10,649 bases of DNA from an uncultured Rhodospirillaceae bacterium (GCA_913041095.1 CAJWIB010000065.1:1-10649), one strand, 5' to 3'; shown: positions 1 to 7,766, numbered from the stretch's first letter. Program-made: numbers and translations. Notes: generated from the sequence alone by a model not told the origin.

Positions 1-1829
1 TCAAGATTATTTTGGGTTTAGCTGCCGCAGTTTTGCCCTTTGCCGTCGAGGCTCAGGAAGCGCCCAAACCGGTGCACGGCATTGCCATGCATGGCAGCCC
101 GAAATACGAGCCCGGCTTCAAACATTTTGACTATGTCAGTCCGAACGCCCCCAAAGGCAGCAAAGTCCGGCTCAGCGCCATCGGTACTTTCGACTCGTTC
201 AATCCCTACATCATTAAAGGCAACCCCGCCGCTGGGATTGGTGGGTTTATATACGAATCCCTGATGACCAGTTCCCAAGATGAGGCCTTCACCGAATACG
301 GTCTGCTCGCCGAAACGATCGAGATGCCTGAAGACCGCTCCTGGGTCGCCTTCACGTTGCGCAAAGAGGCCCGTTGGCATGACGACAAACCAGTTACGGT
401 TGAAGATGTGATATTTAGTTTGGATACCCTTAAAACCAAAGGCCAGCCGTTTTACCGGTTTTATTATCGCGGTGTCGCCAAGGCTGAAAAAGCCGGTCAA
501 CGCCGGGTTAAGTTCACGTTTGGCGGTGGTAAAAACCGGGAACTACCACTGATCATCGGTCAACTACCGATCCTGCCAAAACATATCTGGGCGGATAAAG
601 ATTTCTCTAAAACTACGTTGGAGCTGCCGATTGGCAGCGGTCCCTACAGAGTAAAATCCTTTGATGCCGGGCGCTCGATCACCCTGGAACGGGTAAAAAA
701 TTACTGGGGTGCAAATTTGTCAGTCACCAAAGGACAGTATAATTTTGATGAAATGCGCTTTGATTATTACCGGGATTCGACCGTGGCTTTGGAAGCATTT
801 AAATCCGGTGAATATGATTTCCGTCAAGAGAACGCCTCGAAGATTTGGGCTACCGGTTACGATTCTCCCGCCTTCAAAAAAAAGCTCTACAAAAAGCAAA
901 CCATCCGCCACGAGAACCCGACCGGCATGCAGGGCTTTGTTTTCAACACCCGCAAAGACTTTTTCAAAAATCCGGTTCTCCGCAAAGCCTTTGCCTATGC
1001 CTTTGATTTTGAATGGACCAATAAAAACCTGTTCTATGGCCAATATTCACGAACCAAGAGTTACTTTTCGAATTCCGAATTAGCCTCACGTGGCCTACCG
1101 TCATCGGCAGAATTAAAAATTCTCGAGCCCCTTAAAGGTCAGATTCCACCGGAAGTATTTACCCAAAGCTATGAACCGCCGGGTACCGATGGCACCGGGC
1201 GCATCCGTAAAAATCTGCGCCAAGCCAAAAAGCTGTTGCAACAGGCCGGCTGGGTGATCAAAAACAAGCTGTTGGTTAATCCAAAAACCAGCAAGCCCTT
1301 GAAGTTTGAAATTCTCCTGATCTCACCGGCCTTCGAGCGCATCGTACTGCCTTTTGTGCGTAATTTGAAACGCCTCGGTATCATTGCCAGCGTACGTACC
1401 GTCGATACCGCGCAATACCGTAAGCGCCTTGATACTTACGATTTTGATATGATTGTCGGCACGTTTGGCCAATCCTTGTCGCCCGGTAATGAGCAAATGA
1501 GTTTCTGGGGCAGCGCGGCGGCAGAACGCACCGGCGGGCGCAATTGGATCGGTATTAAGAATCCGGCCATCGATAAGCTGATCGATTTGGTGATAGCAGC
1601 CCCCAACCGCGAAAGCTTGATCACCCGCACCCGTGCGCTCGACAGAGTACTCTTGTGGAACCACTACATTATCCCGCAGTGGCACATCCAATCCTTCCGC
1701 GTGGCATTTTGGGATAAGTTCGGCCGGCCGGCCAAATCACCTAAATATGGTCTTGGGTTCAACACTTGGTGGGTTGATGCCACTAAAGCCAAAGCATTCG
1801 CTTCCAAACTCACCAGTGCAAAAAAATAG
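1..1829 (+). CDS. yejA: YejA-like periplasmic oligopeptide-binding protein of an ABC transporter (5' partial)
   Basis: Extracellular solute-binding protein, family 5, of the YejA type. It would capture oligopeptides in the periplasm and pass them to the YejBE channel. The frame is open to the left edge and the first visible residues (KIILGLAAAVLPFAVEAQ) look like the hydrophobic core and VEA/Q cleavage site of a signal peptide, so the real start lies just outside; the TTG at 12 is not the likely start. After cleavage come YejA hallmarks: HGIAMHGSPKY, the FDYVSPNAPKGS segment, FDSFNPYIIKG, and the family-5 signature around LRKEARWHDDKPVTVEDV (about residues 116-133 counted from base 12). About 605 residues remain, against roughly 600 in E. 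coli YejA, so very little is missing. It heads a yejABEF operon, 58 bases before yejB. Peptide specificity cannot be read from sequence. Identification is strong because all four operon members agree. Confidence 0.93.
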   Translation, partial: KIILGLAAAVLPFAVEAQEAPKPVHGIAMHGSPKYEPGFKHFDYVSPNAPKGSKVRLSAIGTFDSFNPYIIKGNPAAGIGGFIYESLMTSSQDEAFTEYGLLAETIEMPEDRSWVAFTLRKEARWHDDKPVTVEDVIFSLDTLKTKGQPFYRFYYRGVAKAEKAGQRRVKFTFGGGKNRELPLIIGQLPILPKHIWADKDFSKTTLELPIGSGPYRVKSFDAGRSITLERVKNYWGANLSVTKGQYNFDEMRFDYYRDSTVALEAFKSGEYDFRQENASKIWATGYDSPAFKKKLYKKQTIRHENPTGMQGFVFNTRKDFFKNPVLRKAFAYAFDFEWTNKNLFYGQYSRTKSYFSNSELASRGLPSSAELKILEPLKGQIPPEVFTQSYEPPGTDGTGRIRKNLRQAKKLLQQAGWVIKNKLLVNPKTSKPLKFEILLISPAFERIVLPFVRNLKRLGIIASVRTVDTAQYRKRLDTYDFDMIVGTFGQSLSPGNEQMSFWGSAAAERTGGRNWIGIKNPAIDKLIDLVIAAPNRESLITRTRALDRVLLWNHYIIPQWHIQSFRVAFWDKFGRPAKSPKYGLGFNTWWVDATKAKAFASKLTSAKK

Positions 1830-1887
1830 GCAAATATTACAAGTATTTAAGTTGACGTTGAGCCTAGTCTCGAAGGATAAGTAGGCC

Positions 1888-3000
1888 ATGCTCGCTTATA
1901 TCATCCGCCGCCTGTTACTAATCATCCCCACCTTGTTTGGGATCATGGTGATCAATTTCGCGGTCGTGCAATTTTCCCCAGGCGGTCCGGTCGAGCAGGC
2001 GATCTCACAAATTCAAGGCACCGCCGTTGATGCCACGGCCAGGGTTTCCGGCTCCGGTCAGGCCGAAACGACGCCGGGCGCCCAAAAACCAGGTGTCGGT
2101 AGCGGCAGTGCGGCAAGTAAATATCGCGGCGCCCGCGGGCTTGACCCCGAGTTCATAAAGGAACTTGAGAAACTCTACGGCTTCGATAAACCGGCCCATA
2201 TCCGCTTTATCGAAATGCTCAAAAAATATGCGGTGTTTGATTTCGGCGAGAGCTTTTTCCGTGACCGTAAGGTGGTTGATTTGGTGATCGATAAAATGCC
2301 GGTCTCGATCTCGCTCGGCCTATGGACGACACTGCTGGTCTATTTAATCTCGATCCCATTGGGCATTGCAAAATCTGTCCGCGATGGTGAAGGGTTTGAT
2401 ATATGGACCAGTGTTGTCGTTATCATCGGTAATGCCATTCCCAATTTTTTGTTCGCGATTTTATTAGTTGTGCTCTTTGCCGGCGGCAGCTTCCTGGATA
2501 TTTTTCCACTCAGAGGCATCACCTCACCTAATTGGGATGAGTTATCAATTATCGGCAAAGTACTCGATTATTTTCATCACATGATTTTGCCGATCACGGC
2601 CCTGGTCATCGGCGGCTTTGCCGGCCTCACCATGCTGACTAAGAACTCCTTTATCGAGGAAATCAACAAGCAATATGTTGTCACCGCGCGCTCCAAGGGC
2701 CTTGAAGAAAAACGCGTGCTTTATGGTCATATTTTTAGAAACGCTATGCTGATTGTGATCGCCGGTTTCCCAAGCGCCTTTATCGGCATTTTATTTACCG
2801 GCGCCATGCTGATCGAGATTATTTTTTCGCTGGATGGCATGGGCTTACTGGCTTTTGAGGCGGTCATCAATCGCGACTATCCGGTCATGTTCGGCACGCT
2901 TTATGTCTTCACCATATTGGGTCTCATCATGGCTTTGATCGGTGATATTGCCTATCACGTGGTTGATCCGCGGATTGATTTCGAAGCGAACGAGGTCTGA
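1888..3000 (+). CDS. yejB: YejB-like inner-membrane permease of peptide ABC transporter
   Basis: First transmembrane permease of the Yej importer, 370 residues against about 364 in E. coli. It starts MLAYIIRRLLLIIPTLFGIM, the typical N-terminal membrane helix of DppB/OppB-type permeases. A Gly/Ala/Ser-rich periplasmic linker (about residues 44-82) ending in YRGARGLDPE follows, a YejB-specific insertion. Later come the segment GLWTTLLVYLISIPLG (about 144-159) and the cytoplasmic EAA loop that docks on the ATPase (about 263-287, VTARSKG to FRNAM). The end, DYPVMFGTLY and VDPRIDFE, is the usual C-terminus of this family. AAGGA at 1873-1877 lies 10 bases before the ATG and supports the start. It is 58 bases after yejA and 5 bases before yejE, so co-transcription is expected. 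Confidence 0.95.
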   Translation: MLAYIIRRLLLIIPTLFGIMVINFAVVQFSPGGPVEQAISQIQGTAVDATARVSGSGQAETTPGAQKPGVGSGSAASKYRGARGLDPEFIKELEKLYGFDKPAHIRFIEMLKKYAVFDFGESFFRDRKVVDLVIDKMPVSISLGLWTTLLVYLISIPLGIAKSVRDGEGFDIWTSVVVIIGNAIPNFLFAILLVVLFAGGSFLDIFPLRGITSPNWDELSIIGKVLDYFHHMILPITALVIGGFAGLTMLTKNSFIEEINKQYVVTARSKGLEEKRVLYGHIFRNAMLIVIAGFPSAFIGILFTGAMLIEIIFSLDGMGLLAFEAVINRDYPVMFGTLYVFTILGLIMALIGDIAYHVVDPRIDFEANEV

Positions 3001-3005
3001 TCCAG

Positions 3006-4028
3006 ATGACCCCGATAAATCAGCGCCGTCTTGTTAACTTCAAAGCCAACCGCCGGGGCTATATCTCATTTTGGCTGTTTCTTATTATGTTCGTCGTTAC
3101 GATCTTTGCCGAGTTCATCGCCAATGATAAGCCGCTACTGATTAACTATGACGGCGGCTATTTTATGCCGGTTTTAAAAGCCTATCCGGAAACCGCGTTC
3201 GGCGGCGATTTTGAGACCGAAGCCGAATACTTGGACCCGGAAGTTATCGAATTGATCGAAGAGAAAGGCTGGGTCGTTTGGCCGCTCATTCCCTATAGCT
3301 TTGGCACCATTGTCTACAATTTGCCGAGCCCGGCGCCTTCGCCACCGACAATACAAAATTGGCTCGGCACCGATGACCAGGGCCGGGATGTTGTCGCCCG
3401 TTTGATCTATGGTTTCCGTATTTCGGTGTTGTTCGGCCTCATTTTGACGTTTTTCAGCTCGATCGTCGGCGTTGCCGCCGGCGCCTGGCAAGGCTATTTC
3501 GGCGGGCTGACAGATTTGCTGTTTCAACGCTTCATGGAAATATGGTCCGGCCTACCACAGTTGCTGCTATTGATCATTTTAGCCAGTCTGTTTGTACCAA
3601 GCTTTTGGATGTTGCTGGGAATCTTACTGTTGTTCAGCTGGATGGCTTTGGTCGGCGTGGTGCGGGCGGAGTTTCTGCGGGGACGTAATTTTACCTATAT
3701 CTTAGCGGCCCGCGCCCTCGGCGTTTCCAACCGCAAAATAATGTTCAAACACATCCTACCCAATGCGATGGTCGCAACCGTCACCTTTCTGCCATTTATC
3801 CTGTCGGGCGCCATCACCAGTCTAACTGCATTGGATTTCTTAGGGTTAGGTCTGCCACCTGGTTCGGCGAGCTTGGGCGAACTGCTCAATCAAGGTAAAG
3901 CGAATTTGCAGGCACCGTGGCTCGGTATATCAGCATTTGTTGTGCTGTCGATCATGTTGAGCCTGTTGATCTTCATCGGCGAAGCGGTGCGTGACGCGCT
4001 TGATCCCCGCAAGACCTTTAGGAACTGA
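3006..4028 (+). CDS. yejE: YejE-like inner-membrane permease of peptide ABC transporter
   Basis: Second permease of the Yej importer, 340 residues, nearly the same length as E. coli YejE. The N-terminus carries the OppC-type leader (NFKANRRGYISFWLFL) and first membrane helix, then IANDKPLLINYDGGYFMPVL, a stretch characteristic of YejE. A long periplasmic part reaches NWLGTDDQGRDVVARLIYG (about 118-136), the conserved opening of the membrane domain. The EAA loop is at about 231-254 (AARALGV to LPNAM). The end GEAVRDALDPRKTF is also typical. GAGG at 2992-2995, inside the end of yejB, gives a ribosome binding site 10 bases before the ATG. The 5-base gap to yejB and 3-base gap to yejF indicate a tightly coupled operon. 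It would pair with YejB to form the pore. Confidence 0.95.
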   Translation: MTPINQRRLVNFKANRRGYISFWLFLIMFVVTIFAEFIANDKPLLINYDGGYFMPVLKAYPETAFGGDFETEAEYLDPEVIELIEEKGWVVWPLIPYSFGTIVYNLPSPAPSPPTIQNWLGTDDQGRDVVARLIYGFRISVLFGLILTFFSSIVGVAAGAWQGYFGGLTDLLFQRFMEIWSGLPQLLLLIILASLFVPSFWMLLGILLLFSWMALVGVVRAEFLRGRNFTYILAARALGVSNRKIMFKHILPNAMVATVTFLPFILSGAITSLTALDFLGLGLPPGSASLGELLNQGKANLQAPWLGISAFVVLSIMLSLLIFIGEAVRDALDPRKTFRN

Positions 4029-4031
4029 TCA

Positions 4032-5657
4032 ATGAGCAACCTCCTAAAAGTCGGCAATTTATCGGTCAGCTTTGGCAAAGATGACAAAGAAGTCAAAGCC
4101 GTTCAAAATGTTTCCTTCGATATGAAGCGCGGTGAAACCATTGCACTGGTCGGTGAATCCGGCTCCGGTAAATCTGTTACCGCGCTGAGCATAATGAAAT
4201 TATTGCCCTACCCCGTTGCCTGGCATCCCCAAGGCAGCATTGAATTTGATGGTGAAGAATTGATGCTGGCAGATGAAAGTCAAATGCGCGCCATTCGTGG
4301 CAATCGCGTTTCGATGATTTTCCAAGAACCGCTCAACTCTCTAAACCCGCTGCACAATGTCGAAAAACAGATCAATGAGGTGCTGCATTTGCATAAAAAC
4401 ATGACGCCGGGCCAAGCCCGAGCCCGGGTTGAAGAACTGCTCAATCTTGTTGGTATGCCGGAAGCAAAATCCCGCCTCCATAGCTTTCCACACGAATTTT
4501 CCGGCGGCCAGCAGCAGCGCATCATGATTGCCATGGCGCTCGCCAATGAGCCAGAATTGCTGATCGCCGATGAGCCAACCACCGCACTCGATGTCACCAT
4601 TCAGGCGCAGGTGTTGAAATTACTGAAAGAGCTCACCCGCAAACTTGATATGGGTCTTCTCATGATTACCCACGATCTTGGCATCGTGCAGCGCATGGCC
4701 GATAAGGTTTACGTGATGAATGAAGGCCAGGTAGTCGAGCACAACGAAACCAAAACATTATTTGCTAATCCCAGCCACGACTATACCCAGCATTTGCTCT
4801 CCGCCGCACCCAAAGGCCGCCCCGATCCGGTTAAACCAATTGCCCATGAAGTGATGAAGGCCAAGGACATTCGCGTCTGGTTCCCGATCAAGCGTGGTGT
4901 AATTAAACACACTGTGGGTCACATTAAGGCCGTCGACGGCATTTCAATGACCTTGCTTGAAGGCCAGACCATCGGCGTGGTCGGTGAATCAGGTTCTGGT
5001 AAGTCGACCCTCGGGCGGGCGATACTGCGTCTCGAATCGAGCAAAGGCGGCATTGATTTCATGGGTCACAACGTGCAGAAATACGGCTGGAAGGCGATGC
5101 GGCCCTTACGCCGGGAAATGCAAATCGTCTTTCAAGATCCCTTCGGTTCAATGAGCCCGCGTATGTCAGTTTTTCAAGTTATCGAAGAAGGCTTGCTGGT
5201 CCACAAATTAGGCGAGACGTATGATGCGCGCCGCAAACTCGTCGCCGAAGTACTGGAAGAAGTTGAGCTTGATCCCTCAACCATGGACCGCTACCCTCAC
5301 GAATTTTCGGGTGGTCAGCGTCAGCGTGTCTGTGTTGCCCGTGCACTCGTTCTGCGGCCGCGCCTGATCGTGCTGGATGAGCCAACCTCGGCGCTCGACA
5401 TGTCGGTGCAGGCGCAAATTGTTGAACTTTTGCGCGATCTCCAGGTCAGCCATAAACTCAGCTATATTTTCATCAGCCATGATCTTAAAGTCGTCCGCGC
5501 GCTTGCTCATGATATTATTGTCATCAGGCAGGGTGAAGTTGTCGAAGCCGGTTCAGCTGATACGATATTTGATAATCCCAAAGAAGCCTACACCCAAGCG
5601 TTGATGAAAGCCGCCTTTGAAATCGAAGCAGATGGAAGCGGCGTGGTGGCAAACTAA
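4032..5657 (+). CDS. yejF: YejF-like double-domain ATPase of peptide ABC transporter
   Basis: Cytoplasmic ATPase that powers the Yej importer. At 541 residues it carries two complete nucleotide-binding domains, as in YejF, where the separate DppD- and DppF-type subunits are fused. Domain 1 has Walker A GESGSGKS at 41-48, signature FSGGQ at 156-160, Walker B LLIADEP around 176-182 and the switch His at 214. Domain 2 has Walker A GESGSGKS at 318-325, signature FSGGQ at 425-429, Walker B LIVLDEP at 445-451 and His 483. Between them, NPSHDYTQHLLSAAPKGRP (about 246-264) is the peptide-transporter C-terminal extension. All catalytic motifs look intact, so both sites should hydrolyse ATP. AGGA at 4020-4023 lies 8 bases before the ATG. 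It is the last gene of the operon and ends 3 bases before the stop of the convergent uppP. Confidence 0.96.
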   Translation: MSNLLKVGNLSVSFGKDDKEVKAVQNVSFDMKRGETIALVGESGSGKSVTALSIMKLLPYPVAWHPQGSIEFDGEELMLADESQMRAIRGNRVSMIFQEPLNSLNPLHNVEKQINEVLHLHKNMTPGQARARVEELLNLVGMPEAKSRLHSFPHEFSGGQQQRIMIAMALANEPELLIADEPTTALDVTIQAQVLKLLKELTRKLDMGLLMITHDLGIVQRMADKVYVMNEGQVVEHNETKTLFANPSHDYTQHLLSAAPKGRPDPVKPIAHEVMKAKDIRVWFPIKRGVIKHTVGHIKAVDGISMTLLEGQTIGVVGESGSGKSTLGRAILRLESSKGGIDFMGHNVQKYGWKAMRPLRREMQIVFQDPFGSMSPRMSVFQVIEEGLLVHKLGETYDARRKLVAEVLEEVELDPSTMDRYPHEFSGGQRQRVCVARALVLRPRLIVLDEPTSALDMSVQAQIVELLRDLQVSHKLSYIFISHDLKVVRALAHDIIVIRQGEVVEAGSADTIFDNPKEAYTQALMKAAFEIEADGSGVVAN

Positions 5658-5660
5658 GAA

Positions 5661-6491
5661 TTAAAACGTGAAATTCGGTGCATAATAGGCGATGTAGACC
5701 AGTATGCCGCCAAGCAATATCCGGTAGACAACGAACGGCGTGAAGTTGGCGCGACGCAGCCAGACCATCAGTAAAGATATCGCCACCAGCGCAAACAAAA
5801 ACGACAGACCTGCAAAGGTTATGGCATCGTTCAACAAGACCGGATCATCGGATTTATAAAGCTCAAACCCTTTTAAGGCACCGGCACCAATAATCGTCGG
5901 GATCGAGAGCAATAGCGAAAATCGGGCCACATCTTGGCGCTCAACGCCTAAGAACCGCGCTGCCGTCATGGTAATACCAGCCCGGCTGGTGCCCGGCACC
6001 AAAGCAAACACCTGCAGTAAGCCAATGAAGAACGCACCACCAAAAGAGATGTGCTCAATTTGGCGCACGGTCATATTCATTTTATCGGCAATATAAAGCA
6101 AGATGCCAAAGCTCAACGTCGCCCAGCCGATGATTTCCAGGGTCCGGAGATCAGCGCCTAAATATTTGTTGACCAAGAATCCGGCAACGATAACCGGTAG
6201 TGTTGCCAGCACCAATTTGACCAACAGCCAGAACTCATAATCAAGCTTCTGGTGATTTGATAATTGACGGAAGCTGCGGACTAAGGCTCCGGTCATGCCA
6301 ATCATATCCCGCCAAAAATACAACATAACCGCCACCAATGTACCAACATGGACGGTGACATCCATCAACAAGCCTTGATCCGCCAGACCGCCTAATTTTG
6401 GCACCAGGATAAGATGGCCGGATGAGGAGACCGGCAGAAATTCTGTAATGCCTTGAACAGCGGCAAGGATGACAATTTGAGCAAACGGCAC
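5661..6491 (-). CDS. uppP: Undecaprenyl-diphosphatase UppP (BacA type)
   Basis: Integral membrane phosphatase that removes one phosphate from undecaprenyl diphosphate, regenerating the lipid carrier for peptidoglycan and other envelope polymers; overexpression in other bacteria gives bacitracin resistance. The 276-residue protein is of normal length and has many hydrophobic segments. The (E/Q)xxxE motif is Q13-E17 within QGITEFLPVSSSGH, with H26 at the end of that motif. The second motif PGTSRAG (166-172) supplies the catalytic Arg, R170. The start is GTG at 6491: an in-frame TAG lies five codons upstream and no ATG intervenes; the purine-rich AGAGAA just upstream is a weak ribosome binding site. 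It converges on yejF with 3 bases between stops and is divergent from the fzlA-like gene. This BacA is unrelated to the SbmA/BacA peptide transporter of rhizobia, despite the peptide importer next door. Confidence 0.96.
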   Translation of the reverse strand: MPFAQIVILAAVQGITEFLPVSSSGHLILVPKLGGLADQGLLMDVTVHVGTLVAVMLYFWRDMIGMTGALVRSFRQLSNHQKLDYEFWLLVKLVLATLPVIVAGFLVNKYLGADLRTLEIIGWATLSFGILLYIADKMNMTVRQIEHISFGGAFFIGLLQVFALVPGTSRAGITMTAARFLGVERQDVARFSLLLSIPTIIGAGALKGFELYKSDDPVLLNDAITFAGLSFLFALVAISLLMVWLRRANFTPFVVYRILLGGILVYIAYYAPNFTF

Positions 6492-6531
6492 GTCGGTAAT
6501 TCTCTATGTTTATATTTCAGCGAATTGGATT

Positions 6532-6552
6532 GTTCTGCTGGAATAGCAGAAC
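6532..6552. repeat. Perfect 8-base inverted repeat between uppP and fzlA-like gene
   Basis: The arms GTTCTGCT (6532-6539) and AGCAGAAC (6545-6552) are exact reverse complements separated by GGAAT. The dyad lies in the 173-base divergent spacer, just downstream of the possible uppP promoter. It could be a dimeric regulator's operator or a hairpin in the uppP leader. It is not a typical alphaproteobacterial LexA box, which is a direct GTTC-N7-GTTC repeat. No T-run follows on either strand, so it is not an intrinsic terminator. Confidence 0.5.
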
Positions 6553-6562
6553 GAACGCTAAT

Positions 6563-6591
6563 TATTTATTAAACGAGCACATATAACTCAA
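6563..6591 (-). promoter_or_regulatory. Possible sigma-70-type promoter for uppP
   Basis: Read on the minus strand, TTGAGT (6591-6586) and TAAATA (6568-6563) are separated by exactly 17 bases, fitting a housekeeping -35/-10 pair. Transcription would begin near 6556 and give a leader of about 65 bases before the uppP GTG. The region is AT-rich, so a chance match is possible. The call rests on consensus matching by eye only. Confidence 0.3.
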
Positions 6592-6664
6592 CCATTTCCA
6601 AAAGAATAAGCCTTTCTGCCGGTTGGCTATTTACCTTATTCGATGAGAGATATAATAAGGACCT

Positions 6665-7333
6665 ATGCGGACACTCTATCATCTTTGGCTGTCGCCCTTT
6701 TCGCGCAAGGTAAGACTTGTTCTGGCCGAGAAAAATCTCACCTTTCATATGGAGGTTGAGCAAACCTGGGAACGCCGGCGCGAATTTTTGGCTCTCAATC
6801 CAACTGGTGAAGTACCGGTACTGGTCGAGCCGGATAATACCGTGCTTGCCGATTCGATGGCGATTTGTGAATATCTCGAAGAACAAACGCCGGAACCTAA
6901 CCTCATCGGCATGCGTCCCTATGACCGCGCCGAAGTGCGACGGCTGGTCGCTTGGTTTGATCAAAAGTTCAATTTTGAGGTAACTGACAAGCTGGTCAAT
7001 GAAAAAGTCATGAAGCGTTTTTTAGGGCTGGGTGAGCCGGATTCTCGGGAGATTAGAGCAGCGCAGGCCAATATCCACACTCATCTCGATTATATCGCTT
7101 TTTTGACTGACCGCCGGTTTTGGCTGGCCGGCGAGCAGATGACCCTCGCCGATATTACCGCTGCCGCTCACATATCATCTGTCGATTATCTCGGTGATGT
7201 GCCCTGGGCAGATTATAAATCGGCCAAAAATTGGTATGCGCGGATAAAATCACGGCCAAGCTTTCAAGGCATTCTGGCTGATGCGATCCCCGGACTGCCG
7301 GCACCCAAGCACTATGCCGATCCTGATTTTTGA
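6665..7333 (+). CDS. fzlA: FzlA-like FtsZ-binding protein, glutathione S-transferase fold
   Basis: 222-residue protein with a GST N-terminal thioredoxin-like domain (about 1-78) and an all-helical C-terminal domain (about 85-205). LSPFSRKVRLVLAEK (9-23), NPTGEVPVLVE (45-55), LADSMAICEYLEE (61-73) and LAGEQMTLADITAAAH (154-169) are GST landmarks. The long agreement in VRRLVAWFDQKF, VNEKVMKR, DYLGDVPW, WYARIKSRPSF and the C-terminal tail PAPKHYADPDF matches my recollection of Caulobacter FzlA. That protein binds FtsZ filaments, affects their curvature and controls constriction, and is not known as a detoxifying enzyme. By inference this protein acts in division at midcell. AAGGA at 6657-6661 lies only 3 bases before the ATG, so spacing is short. 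A TATAAT at 6651-6656 is too close to the start to be a normal -10 with a leader. It is divergent from uppP, and a plain GST remains the alternative. Confidence 0.85.
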   Translation: MRTLYHLWLSPFSRKVRLVLAEKNLTFHMEVEQTWERRREFLALNPTGEVPVLVEPDNTVLADSMAICEYLEEQTPEPNLIGMRPYDRAEVRRLVAWFDQKFNFEVTDKLVNEKVMKRFLGLGEPDSREIRAAQANIHTHLDYIAFLTDRRFWLAGEQMTLADITAAAHISSVDYLGDVPWADYKSAKNWYARIKSRPSFQGILADAIPGLPAPKHYADPDF

Positions 7334-7391
7334 TTTTTTCGTCAATTCAAGGTAACAATCCGTCACTTTTAAATTATATCAAGGGGAACAC
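7334..7391. other. Non-coding spacer with strong ribosome binding site
   Basis: Short AT-rich spacer after the fzlA-like stop, with no hairpin followed by a T-run, so no clear terminator. It ends in AAGGGG (7381-7386), a strong Shine-Dalgarno match 5 bases before the tandem ATG ATG at 7392. This is the best ribosome binding site in the stretch 7334-7766 and argues that a real gene began here. Confidence 0.45.
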
Positions 7392-7699
7392 ATGATGCGT
7401 TACGAAGACGTGCCGACAAAATAACTCAGAAAAGCGGCGTTACCCATTCAACCATGATGAAATCATCTTGCTTGCGATATAAATGTGACTTCATAGAGAT
7501 GATGTTTGAGAAGAAAGATTCTCTGATCATTATAGTCGCGCTGGACCGTGTTGATGAGCTTATCGCCAATGGCATGGGAATGGAGCCTTTTTGCGGCTTC
7601 GATTTTGCCAATCCCATACAGCGGGCATATTCTTTTTTGGCATCAATCTCATGCGCTTCAACTGGCCATGATAGGCTGAGTAAAAAATATCAAAAGTAA
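7392..7699 (+). pseudogene. Frameshifted small gene, possible TfoX/YjbR-like protein
   Basis: Behind the AAGGGG site an open frame begins ATG ATG and encodes MMRYEDVPTK, then stops at TAA (7422-7424) right after a run of four A (7418-7421). Stepping back one base at that run continues smoothly as ITQKSGVTHSTMMKSSCLRY and stays open to the stop at 7697-7699, about 102 residues in all. The joined protein resembles, from memory, small TfoX-N/YjbR-like domain proteins of 100-115 residues: GV....MM.S.CLRY, then a short strand segment, then RVDELIANGMG.EPF. The expected family ending (a KEW-like motif and a helix) is not clear, so the 3' part may also be damaged. Either one A was lost (true pseudogene or sequencing error) or ribosomes slip -1 on AAAA before the stop. 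Without slippage only an 81-residue product from the ATG at 7454 is possible. No clear function can be given. Confidence 0.5.
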
Positions 7700-7766
7700 A
7701 AAGAGGGTTCTGTTTATGTTACTGTCTTATCGTTAGACTCCAATAAATTCGATAGCGGTAATATTA
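7700..7766. other. AT-rich spacer before epimerase gene
   Basis: 67 bases with no reading frame of note. No good Shine-Dalgarno sequence precedes the ATG at 7767 and no convincing promoter pair was seen. Confidence 0.3.

Noticed and set aside
12..14. TTG as the start of yejA
   Set aside because: The frame is open to the window edge and KII before it completes a normal signal peptide, so the gene begins upstream.
1169..1691. Long minus-strand reading frames inside yejA and other genes
   Set aside because: They lie wholly opposite well-identified genes, have no family resemblance or ribosome binding sites, and are expected shadows.
5661..6491. BacA as a peptide transporter linked to the Yej importer
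   Set aside because: The motifs QGITEFLPVSSSGH and PGTSRAG belong to undecaprenyl-diphosphatase; the SbmA/BacA peptide transporter is a different family with the same name.
6532..6556. LexA (SOS) box made from GTTC and GAAC
   Set aside because: The copies are inverted or directly abutting and do not form the direct GTTC-N7-GTTC repeat expected in alphaproteobacteria.
6651..6656. Perfect TATAAT before the fzlA-like gene as its -10 box
   Set aside because: It ends 8 bases before the ATG, which would leave almost no leader, and no -35 lies at 16-18 bases; the nearest TTGGCT is 22 bases away.
7426..7617. Minus-strand reading frame of 63 codons in the stretch after the fzlA-like gene
   Set aside because: It is antisense to the broken TfoX/YjbR-like frame, has low-complexity Ser-rich content, and shows no recognisable motif or ribosome binding site.
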